A DNA stretch of 64,000 nt from JBHELQ01 sp046262995. GTDB taxonomy: Bacteria; Actinomycetota; Thermoleophilia; Solirubrobacterales; Thermoleophilaceae. Both the position numbers and the translations under genes were made by a program. Within the stretch, counting starts at the first letter, position 1; the number at the start of each line of letters is the position of its first letter. The stretch is taken from contig JBHELQ010000118.1 in assembly GCA_046262995.1 (NCBI GenBank), positions 1-64,000 on the forward strand, read 5' to 3'. Below the pieces are notes generated by a model. It was not told the origin of the DNA and did no database searches. It saw only the letters and a list, made by a program, of their open reading frames with translations. Of this stretch, positions 58,630-64,000 are shown in pieces.

Positions 58630-59463
58630 TCAGGCCGGCTCCAGGCTCCAAATGACGACGTCCTGGCGCCGGGAGAAGTGCAGCAGTGGTGGTTCGTCCG
58701 GAAGCGTCAGGCCGTACGGAGCCGGCATCGTGTTGGTCTCGATCTCCGCCTCCGCCTCCTGCAGCGGCCAGGGCGGGTGGTGGATGTCGCCGCGCAGCAC
58801 TCGTCCTCGCTCGTCGAGCGTGTAAAGGCAGTAGCGCTCCGTCAGGAAGTGCTCGAGCGTGCCGTCCCGCGCCTGGAAGACGCTTCCGACGGGCCGATAC
58901 CGCGCGCGCAGCGCCGCGGGCGGGCCGTCCCCCGAGGTGCGCGTGCTCCGGTAGCCGATCGACGAGCCGGCGCGGCCCGCCGACATGTCGGCTTCGAAGT
59001 AGGGAAGGCGGAAGGCGCGGCGCGCGCCCGCCACGGCCAGCGCCCTGGCGGCGTCAAGGCTGAGGAAGTAGATCCCGGGCCGTCCCCCGATCGTGGCGTA
59101 GGTCCGCACGTTCACCTCGGGGAACGAGCTCAGGCCGGGTATGTGCGGAGTTCCGCGCAGCCGCAGGGCCGAGATCCGGAAGGGGGTCACCCCGAGCCAG
59201 GCGCTGCCGTCATGCTCGTCGACCGGTATCTGCGGCGGCATGACACGGCGCAGCTCGCCGACGGGCACCCGCCAATGCGCGAACAGCAGCTCCTCCCATG
59301 TCTGGGCCATGAACCACGGCCGGCGGGGGAGCGGCCACGGCCGGTGCCCCGTCTGGTCGAGCGTCCGGGGCTGGCTCAACGAGGGGGCGACGCCGCGAAG
59401 GGGGCTCATCGCCAGCTCGGAGGCGGTCGCGGCGCGGCTGATGATCGAGCGGGCGAGTCCCAT
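58630..59463 (-). CDS. YqjF-like DUF2071 protein
   Basis: The 277-residue protein has the DUF2071 pattern: WEELLFAHWRVPVGELRRVMP, GSAWLGVTPFRISALRLRG, SFPEVNVRTYATIGGRPGIYFLSLDA and ERYCLYTLDERGRVLRGDIHHPPWPLQEAEA in outline. The fold is related to acetoacetate decarboxylase, but the function is not known. About 50 N-terminal residues precede the domain; ATG 59409 would remove 18. It is convergent with the GST-like gene with 3 bases between the stops. Confidence 0.82.
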   Translation of the reverse strand: MGLARSIISRAATASELAMSPLRGVAPSLSQPRTLDQTGHRPWPLPRRPWFMAQTWEELLFAHWRVPVGELRRVMPPQIPVDEHDGSAWLGVTPFRISALRLRGTPHIPGLSSFPEVNVRTYATIGGRPGIYFLSLDAARALAVAGARRAFRLPYFEADMSAGRAGSSIGYRSTRTSGDGPPAALRARYRPVGSVFQARDGTLEHFLTERYCLYTLDERGRVLRGDIHHPPWPLQEAEAEIETNTMPAPYGLTLPDEPPLLHFSRRQDVVIWSLEPA

Positions 59464-59575
59464 CCGCTGGCTCCATGACTACCCCGAAAGCGCATGGACA
59501 TGCCGGGCCCCGCGGCGGTTCCGTTAGCCCCCGCGCGGGTAAGCGCTTTCCGAGGCGGCGATCTAGGAGGACAGT

Positions 59576-59788
59576 GTGCGCGAGGAAGATCCAGCCGAGC
59601 GGCTCGAGCGCGACGTCGGGCGAATGGACGAGGAGTCGGAGCGTGTCGGTCGGAGGATCGAGGACGCCCGGCGCGACTGGGAGTCGAAGGAGCAGGACTC
59701 CTCGGTGCCGGGGGCGCAGCCCGAGGCGGACGCAGAGCATGTGGACGACGACCCCGACGCCGAAGAGACCGAAAACGAGGAGGGCTAA
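59576..59788 (+). CDS. small acidic, probably disordered protein
   Basis: The 70-residue protein is rich in Glu, Asp and Arg (REEDPAERLERDVGRMDEES) with a helix-prone first half and an acidic tail. A good GGAGGA site precedes GTG 59576. The next gene, 2 bases downstream, encodes another acidic protein. I recognise no family. Confidence 0.6.
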   Translation: MREEDPAERLERDVGRMDEESERVGRRIEDARRDWESKEQDSSVPGAQPEADAEHVDDDPDAEETENEEG

Positions 59789-59790
59789 CG

Positions 59791-59976
59791 ATGGAGACGA
59801 ACAAGGAAGAGTCGGACCAGCTGCCCGAGGAGGGGCCTGGCCAGCAGGTGCCGGACGACGAGGACGGAGAAGCTCGCGGGGGCGCGGGCAGCACGCCGGG
59901 CGTGCCGGGCGAGGACGAGCAGGCGACCGGCAATCCCGACGCCGCCGGCAGCGAGGACCCGGACGAGAGCGAGTGA
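59791..59976 (+). CDS. small acidic, Gly/Pro-rich protein
   Basis: The 61-residue product (METNKEESDQLPEEGPGQQV) is low-complexity, with Glu, Asp, Gly and Pro making up most of it. It has no hydrophobic core and is likely disordered. ATG 59791 lies 2 bases after the previous stop, with GAGGAGG inside the end of that gene as a ribosome site. Both products may act together, for example as stress or desiccation protectants, but this is conjecture. Confidence 0.6.
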   Translation: METNKEESDQLPEEGPGQQVPDDEDGEARGGAGSTPGVPGEDEQATGNPDAAGSEDPDESE

Positions 59977-59998
59977 GCGCACGCGTACCCTCTCCCAT

Positions 59999-60574
59999 GT
60001 GAGGGACGCGCTTGCAGCACCGCTTCGGGCGGCCGCCTGGGCCGCCTTCCTGGTCGGCCTGCTGCTGTTCCTGCTGAACCCGCCCTCCCTGTCGGGGGCC
60101 GAGGGCCTCGTCACGATCGTCGTCTGCGCGCTCGCGCTCGTCCTGCTCGCGGCCTGGGGGGCCGTGGCGCTCACCGGCCGGGACGCGATGAGCGAGCTCG
60201 AGGTCGAGCGCCTCGTTCGCCGCAGCGAGCGCCTGGCGCGAGAGCCGGACCCGCCGGTGACGACGAGCGATTTCGACCGGCTCGTGGTCGAGGCGATCGA
60301 CCAGCTGCCCGAGGAGTTCCGGAAGCTGCTCGACCACACTCCTGTGGTCGTCTCGAGCCGCGGCGCGGAGCACCGCGCGTACGGCCACTATCACGGCGAC
60401 ACCGTCGCGCGCGAGAACTATCCCGACCGCATCACCCTCTACCAGGACACGCTCGAGCGGGACTTCGGGCACGACCCGGACCTGCTGCGCGCCCAAGTCG
60501 AGCGCACCCTTCGCCACGAGCTCGCCCATCATCTCGGCTGGCGCGAGCGCGGCGTCCGAGAGCTCGGGCTCTGA
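59999..60574 (+). CDS. membrane-anchored zincin-like metallopeptidase
   Basis: The 191-residue protein has two N-terminal helices (about 5-25 and 35-58) and a metallopeptidase domain from about 85. FDRLVVEAIDQLPEEFRKLLDHTPVVV in outline and the motif RHELAHHLGWRERGVRELGL (HExxH near 173) match the minimal MMP-like zincin family of actinobacteria. The stand-alone cytosolic form has no membrane helices, so the anchor is an addition. GTG 59999 starts 22 bases after the acidic gene, and the three may form an operon. Confidence 0.83.
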   Translation: MRDALAAPLRAAAWAAFLVGLLLFLLNPPSLSGAEGLVTIVVCALALVLLAAWGAVALTGRDAMSELEVERLVRRSERLAREPDPPVTTSDFDRLVVEAIDQLPEEFRKLLDHTPVVVSSRGAEHRAYGHYHGDTVARENYPDRITLYQDTLERDFGHDPDLLRAQVERTLRHELAHHLGWRERGVRELGL

Positions 60575-60594
60575 CGCTAGCCTTCGGGCGCCTC

Positions 60595-60683
60595 GGAGAG
60601 GTGACCGAGCGGCTTAAGGTGCGCGACTGGAAATCGCGTGGGCGGCGAAAGCTGCCTCGTGGGTTCGAATCCCACCCTCTCCG
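60595..60683 (+). tRNA. tRNA-Ser (anticodon GGA)
   Basis: Acceptor GGAGAGG pairs with CCTCTCC, discriminator G60683. The anticodon stem GCGA/TCGC encloses CTGGAAA. A long variable arm (GTGGGCGGCGAAAGCTGCCTC) and T-loop TTCGAAT are present. CCA is not encoded. Confidence 0.95.
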
Positions 60684-60765
60684 CTGAAGCAAGCGAGCGT
60701 AGGCCTCGTTTGAACCGAGCCGGTTCGGCCCGGTTTCGCTTCGCGTCCAGCGCAGAAGCGACCGC

Positions 60766-61371
60766 TCAGCCCGCCCGGCGGTGGCGGATGTGTGTGGCTA
60801 GCGGCGAATGTAAGACCTCGACTGGCTCGAACCCGAACGACTCGACGCCGTCGAAGATCCGCTCGCCGGAGCCGAGCAGGACCGGCGCGAGGTCGAGCGT
60901 GAGCTCGTCGACGACCCCGGCAATGAGGGCCTGGCGCACAGTCCAGGCGCCACCCGCGATGTCTACGCCGCCCTCCCCGGCCCTCTCACGCGCTTGTGCG
61001 TAAGCAGCGTCGAAGCCGCCGGTGACGAAGTGGAAGGCCGTCCCGCCTTCCATCTCGATCGGCTCTCGGGCGTGATGGGTGAGCACGAAGACTGGCGCGT
61101 GGTAAGGCGGCTCGGGACCCCACCAGCCGCGCCAGTCCTCATCCCACTCGCCGCGGATCGGCCCGAACATGTTCCGCCCCATGACGTACGCGCCGCGCGG
61201 GCGCATGAGCCAGCCGGTCGCCGTCGCGTCGGCTTCGTTGGCGCGCTCGTCGCCGAGATGCCAGCCATGGAGCTCGCGCCCACGCTTGCCGAGTGGATTC
61301 TCCCGGCTCTGGTCGGGCCCAGCGACGAAACCGTCGAGCGAGATCGACATGTGGCAGGTGGTGTCCGGCAT
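60766..61371 (-). CDS. dihydrofolate-reductase-like (RibD C-terminal) protein
   Basis: The 201-residue protein from ATG 61371 has CHMSISLDGFVAGPDQS at the start, GAYVMGRNMFGPIRGEWD, PVFVLTHHAREP, VDIAGGAWTVRQALIAGVVDEL and LDLAPVLLGSGERIFDGV. This is the RibD-C/DHFR-like reductase pattern. Many stand-alone members in actinobacteria have no known substrate. It lies on the opposite strand from tRNA-Ser(GGA), 82 bases away. Confidence 0.87.
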   Translation of the reverse strand: MPDTTCHMSISLDGFVAGPDQSRENPLGKRGRELHGWHLGDERANEADATATGWLMRPRGAYVMGRNMFGPIRGEWDEDWRGWWGPEPPYHAPVFVLTHHAREPIEMEGGTAFHFVTGGFDAAYAQARERAGEGGVDIAGGAWTVRQALIAGVVDELTLDLAPVLLGSGERIFDGVESFGFEPVEVLHSPLATHIRHRRAG

Positions 61372-61525
61372 CGGCGTCCTCTCGGAGGTTGCGTTTGCAA
61401 GCGGTGCCAGCACGCTAATGCGCGGCGCCTCAGGACGCCGAGCTGCTGCCTTCATGCAAAGGAGCAGCCGCGCTTGACGCTATGTCTCGCGGAGCCGACG
61501 AAGCTGCGCGATCCGCTCGCGGACC

Positions 61526-61566
61526 GTTTGGTTCAAATACCGCCCCTCCCACCCCGCTGAAGCAGG
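61526..61566 (+). pseudogene. possible decayed 3' end of a tRNA-Ser
   Basis: GTTTGGTTCAAATACC, then CCCTCCC and CCGCTGAAGCAGG, resembles the T-arm, acceptor and trailer of the true serine tRNAs, which end GGGTTCGAATCCC..CCCTCCGCTGAAGCAGG at 54.2 kb and similarly at 60.7 kb. Stem pairing is lost and no anticodon arm is seen. It may be a dead copy or a site left by recombination. Confidence 0.35.
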
Positions 61567-61577
61567 GGAACCGTCGG

Positions 61578-62312
61578 CTACGCGTGCTCGTACTCGTCGT
61601 GGCGGCGGAGCCAGAACACCGGCAGGTCGCCCTCGTCGCGGCCCTTTGGCGCTCGATCGAGGAACCCGTAGTAGCTCATCATGAACTCGAGGCCGCGGGC
61701 GGTGGTCGAGTACGTGTGGTAGACGACCCCGTCCGCGTGCGCGAAGGCGCTCAGGACCGGGCCCTCGGCGACGTATCCGGCAGGGTCGGTGCCACACGCC
61801 AGCGCCAGCTCGGCCACGACCGGCGGGACGTTGCCTTCCAAAAACGGCCTCAGCTCCTCTTCGGTGTGAGAGGCCTGGAAGTCGAAGTTGAAGTCGCTTT
61901 CCGCCGAGGACACCCACGGAAAGCTCCAGCCCATGCGTTGCCTGTAGGCCTGAAGCTTCTCGAGCGGCCCGCGCGAGATGCAGAGGAAGGTCGCGTCACG
62001 CGCCCGGAGATGCGACACGGCGCCGTCGAACGTGTCGGCTGCGGACGAGCAGACCGGGCAGCCCGCGGAGTAAGCCGGGCCGAACATGAAGTGGTACACG
62101 ATCAGCTGTGAGCGACCGTCGAAGAGCTCCGCGAGCGTCTTCGTCCCGTCCTTGGTCTCGAAGCTGTACTCCTTCTCGAGCGGGACCCACGGCAGCTCCC
62201 GCCGCTGACGAGAGAGCTCGTCGTTCTGGCGGGTGAGCTCCTTCTCGCGCTCGAGCAGCTCGTTGCGAGCGGCAAGCCACTCGTCACGCGTTCCGATCCT
62301 GTGGTCCGTCAT
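61578..62312 (-). CDS. DUF899 thioredoxin-fold protein
   Basis: The 244-residue protein matches DUF899: DEWLAARNELLEREKELTRQNDELSRQRRELPWV in outline, FDGRSQLIVYHFMFGPAYSAGCPVCSSAADTFDG, and a C-terminal GLEFMMSYYGFLDRAPKGRDE. The GCPVCSSAAD stretch (near 84-93) carries a CxxC that may be redox active. The family function is not established. The gene is probably monocistronic; a VOC gene lies upstream on the same strand. Confidence 0.87.
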   Translation of the reverse strand: MTDHRIGTRDEWLAARNELLEREKELTRQNDELSRQRRELPWVPLEKEYSFETKDGTKTLAELFDGRSQLIVYHFMFGPAYSAGCPVCSSAADTFDGAVSHLRARDATFLCISRGPLEKLQAYRQRMGWSFPWVSSAESDFNFDFQASHTEEELRPFLEGNVPPVVAELALACGTDPAGYVAEGPVLSAFAHADGVVYHTYSTTARGLEFMMSYYGFLDRAPKGRDEGDLPVFWLRRHDEYEHA

Positions 62313-62401
62313 CCCGTCGCCTCCTTCGTTGCGGTCCCGACGGCGGCGGAACCCCCCACCCGGCCCAGCCGATGGCGAGGGCCCCGCCGCGGTCGGATGA
62401 G

Positions 62402-62773
62402 CTAGGACCCGCCCTTCACGAGGCCGATCAGCCGCCCCTCCGGGTCCGTGAACTGCCCGAGCTCGATCTCGTCCATGATCCTCTCCGGGCCCATGACCCG
62501 CGACCCTCCGAGGCTCTCGGCCTTGGCGAGCGCCGCCTCCACGTCCGGAACCTCGACGTAGAAGGTCACGTGGCCGTCGTATCCCTCCGGCCCCGCTCCG
62601 ATGCCGCCGCCGATTCCGATGCCGTCGGGGTTCGTGTTCGCGTCGCGCTGCACGAGCCCGTAGTTCATCGGGTTGTCGGCGTCGATCTTCCAGCCGAAGA
62701 GCTCCGAGTAGTAGCCGTGCAGCTTCTGCGCGTCCTTCCCCACGACTTCGAAATGCACCACAGGCTGTCCCAT
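62402..62773 (-). CDS. VOC-family protein
   Basis: The 123-residue product has a single-chain VOC pattern: MGQPVVHFEVVGKDAQKLHG, YYSELFGWKIDADNP, YDGHVTFYVEVPDVEAALAKAESLGG and FTDPEGRLIGLVKGG. This resembles glyoxalase/bleomycin-resistance-like proteins of the 27-kDa antigen type. AAAGGAG lies upstream of ATG 62773, which fixes the start; the open frame beyond it is not coding. The ligand is unknown. Confidence 0.86.
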   Translation of the reverse strand: MGQPVVHFEVVGKDAQKLHGYYSELFGWKIDADNPMNYGLVQRDANTNPDGIGIGGGIGAGPEGYDGHVTFYVEVPDVEAALAKAESLGGSRVMGPERIMDEIELGQFTDPEGRLIGLVKGGS

Positions 62774-62897
62774 GACTGACTCCTTTCCGCGCCGGCCCCC
62801 CCGACGCCCGAGTGATTTGTCTATGCCTGAGACCGTCGCTGGGCTCGAGACTAATCGCAGCCGAGGGGACCGAGGCCGGCAGGAGGGATCCGACCGC

Positions 62898-63098
62898 TCA
62901 GGCGGCGTCGCGCAGCTGCAGGTCCGGCGGGCGGCGCCCCGAGCGGGCGTCGGCGTCGGAGGCGTCCGAGAAGGCGACGGCCTGGAGCGTGCAGCCACAG
63001 AGCTCGCAGGCGAGCTCATCGAGCTGGTCGGGCTCGGCCCAGGCTTCGTAGGTCGCCTCGCAGTCGCCGTCGCTGCAGATCAGGATCGCGTAGAGCAT
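62898..63098 (-). CDS. small Cys-containing protein, possible zinc-binding
   Basis: The 66-residue protein has Cys pairs in ICSDGDC and ELCGC (with Cys31 just before), a possible four-ligand zinc site, and a Tyr/Trp-rich middle (EATYEAWAEPDQLDELAC). I recall similar short proteins in this lineage, but no function is known. ATG 63098 is the start. The gene is followed by the VOC gene after 124 bases. Confidence 0.6.
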   Translation of the reverse strand: MLYAILICSDGDCEATYEAWAEPDQLDELACELCGCTLQAVAFSDASDADARSGRRPPDLQLRDAA

Positions 63099-63137
63099 CG
63101 GCGATCCATGCTCCGCCGCGTGCCGGACGGAACGTGG

Positions 63138-63752
63138 TCAGGCCGGAACAAGGCGGGTGAAATGCCAGAGCCTGCCGCCGAGGACGCGCTCGGGGCGGAG
63201 ACCCGCCACCGCGGCGCGCTGGCTCAGAGCGCCGTGGGTGACCATGTGCGGGTCGCCGAACAGCTCGCCGACCACGATCCGGCCGCCGGGCTTGACCACG
63301 CGGCGCAGCTCCCGCAGGGCCGCCTCCTGATCCGGCACCTCGCCGAGCACTGTGACGAGGTATGCGCCGTCGAAGCTGTCGTCCTGGTAGGGCATCTCGC
63401 GCGCGTCCGCGCACGTGGCCGTCAGGTTGGCGAGGCCCGCGTCGCGCGCCCGGGACATGGTGTGGTCGAGCATCTCCTGCTGCAGGTCGAGGATGTCCAG
63501 GCGCCCGGCGGGCTCGAGCCAGCCGGCCACCGGCAGCGCGTAGTAACCCGTGCCGGGCCCGACCTCGAGCAGGCGTTCCCCGCCGCGCGGCTCCAGGACC
63601 TCCCGCAGGCGCTCCCTGGTGATGAAGGGGTGCGGCGCCTGCACCCAGAAGCGCTGCGAGTAGGGGCAGGCCGACGGGTTCTTGCGCCACCAGAGCGCGA
63701 CGCCGCCGGCTGCGGCTGCCGCGGCCACGGCCAGTCCGCGGGCCGCGGCCAC
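63138..63752 (-). CDS. membrane-anchored class I SAM-dependent methyltransferase
   Basis: The 204-residue protein has one N-terminal membrane helix (about 5-21) and a methyltransferase core. Motif I is LLEVGPGTGYYALPVAGWL (near 61-79), then LDILDLQQEML, DAREMPYQDDSFDGAYLVTVLGEVPD in outline and VVKPGGRIVVGELFGD. The substrate is unknown; the anchor suggests a membrane lipid or quinone. GTG 63752 lies one base after the preceding gene stop, so it is co-translated with it. Confidence 0.85.
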   Translation of the reverse strand: MAAARGLAVAAAAAAGGVALWWRKNPSACPYSQRFWVQAPHPFITRERLREVLEPRGGERLLEVGPGTGYYALPVAGWLEPAGRLDILDLQQEMLDHTMSRARDAGLANLTATCADAREMPYQDDSFDGAYLVTVLGEVPDQEAALRELRRVVKPGGRIVVGELFGDPHMVTHGALSQRAAVAGLRPERVLGGRLWHFTRLVPA

Positions 63753-63753
63753 G

Positions 63754-63981
63754 CTAGGCGCCCTGCGAGGCCGGCACGATCAGCCGGATGTGACGCCGTG
63801 CGAGCATCAGGACGGGCGCCGTCCAGTCTCCGCCCGAGCCGTCGAGGGTGATCAGCCGTGCGTCCTGCATCGTGAAGAACTCCTGCTCCCGGCGGTTCAC
63901 GTGGTCGGAGAGGCGGCTGCGGTAGCCCTCCTTCGGGAGCGTCATCAGCCCCTCGATGCGGTAGCGCTCGGTCTCCACCAC
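63754..63981 (-). CDS. small conserved-looking protein, DUF6812-like
   Basis: The 75-residue product (MVETERYRIEGLMTLPKEGY) has a beta-strand-rich layout with RSRLSDHVNRREQEFFTMQDARLI and a final hydrophobic strand. I think it resembles a small actinobacterial family listed as DUF6812, but this recall is not firm. AGGAGAGGG precedes the tandem GTG start. It is translationally linked to the methyltransferase. The last 19 bases of the window upstream of it hold no further gene. Confidence 0.65.
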   Translation of the reverse strand: MVETERYRIEGLMTLPKEGYRSRLSDHVNRREQEFFTMQDARLITLDGSGGDWTAPVLMLARRHIRLIVPASQGA

Positions 63982-64000
63982 AACCCTCTCCTGCCGCAGG

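Noticed and set aside
60432..60692. Minus-strand ORF containing GWDSNPRGSFRRPRDFQ
   Set aside because: Antisense of tRNA-Ser(GGA); the same kind of artefact.
54099..61566. Integrated element bounded by serine tRNA sequences
   Set aside because: No integrase, recombinase or exact direct repeat was found, so I report only gene clustering and a decayed tRNA-like segment.

Overview
The window is about 70 percent GC by eye. Its gene content points to an actinobacterium of the class Thermoleophilia, probably near Solirubrobacterales. The signs are Arg-rich secreted proteins, an RTX-repeat calcium-binding protein, a WS/DGAT acyltransferase, an F420-type luciferase-like oxidoreductase, ThyX, frequent GTG/TTG starts and dense operons. 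No rRNA, CRISPR array, insertion sequence or integrase was seen, and no gene-free stretch exceeds about 230 bases. The organism call is an inference from gene content.

Layout. 0-8.7 kb: housekeeping and small metabolic genes (cupredoxin, RpiB-like isomerase, Fpg/MutM-like glycosylase, FMN hydroxy-acid oxidase, LPG-synthase-type membrane protein, CBS protein, rpe, RTX protein, thyX). 8.7-11.2 kb: PhoD-like phosphatase and a tandem DUF427 protein. 11.4-26.1 kb: a complete 14-gene nuoA-N operon for NADH:quinone oxidoreductase on the minus strand. 26.2-29.8 kb: a membrane protein, a cytochrome c lipoprotein, serS, two coupled NTF2-like proteins and tRNA-Ser(UGA). 29.8-33.2 kb: TetR regulator divergent from a secreted lipase, an unusual two-stem hairpin, a 26-residue ORF and a PAP2 phosphatase. 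33.3-35.6 kb: a membrane HTH protein with a YkuD-like domain lacking its catalytic cysteine, an ECF sigma factor and an Ogt with an N-terminal extension. 35.6-39.2 kb: LmeA-like protein, tRNA-Ser(GCU), two small proteins, tRNA-Arg(ACG) and a compositionally different GT39-type glycosyltransferase.

39.3-47.4 kb is a lipid region: zinc alcohol dehydrogenase, F420-type oxidoreductase and VOC protein on one strand, and acyl-CoA ligase, acyl-CoA dehydrogenase, patatin-like hydrolase and WS/DGAT acyltransferase on the other. Together these suggest fatty-acid activation, oxidation and neutral-lipid storage. 47.4-53.6 kb: Ca/Na exchanger, CsbD, AI-2E transporter, orphan response regulator with a 30-residue downstream peptide, UspA, subtilase and an SDR. 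53.6-60.7 kb: tadA, tRNA-Ser(CGA), a run of small-molecule enzymes rich in SnoaL/NTF2 folds, two tiny acidic proteins, a zincin and tRNA-Ser(GGA). 60.8-64 kb: DHFR-like, DUF899, VOC, methyltransferase and small proteins.

Three window-wide patterns stand out. All four serine tRNA isoacceptors lie here together with serS, and tadA lies with its substrate tRNA-Arg(ACG). Five convergent gene pairs share a single CTAG that supplies both stop codons. Two or three genes appear to start at CTG. The best candidate for an undescribed system is the 33.3-35.6 kb cluster, in which a degenerate transpeptidase receptor with an HTH sits beside a sigma factor coupled to a DNA-alkylation repair protein.
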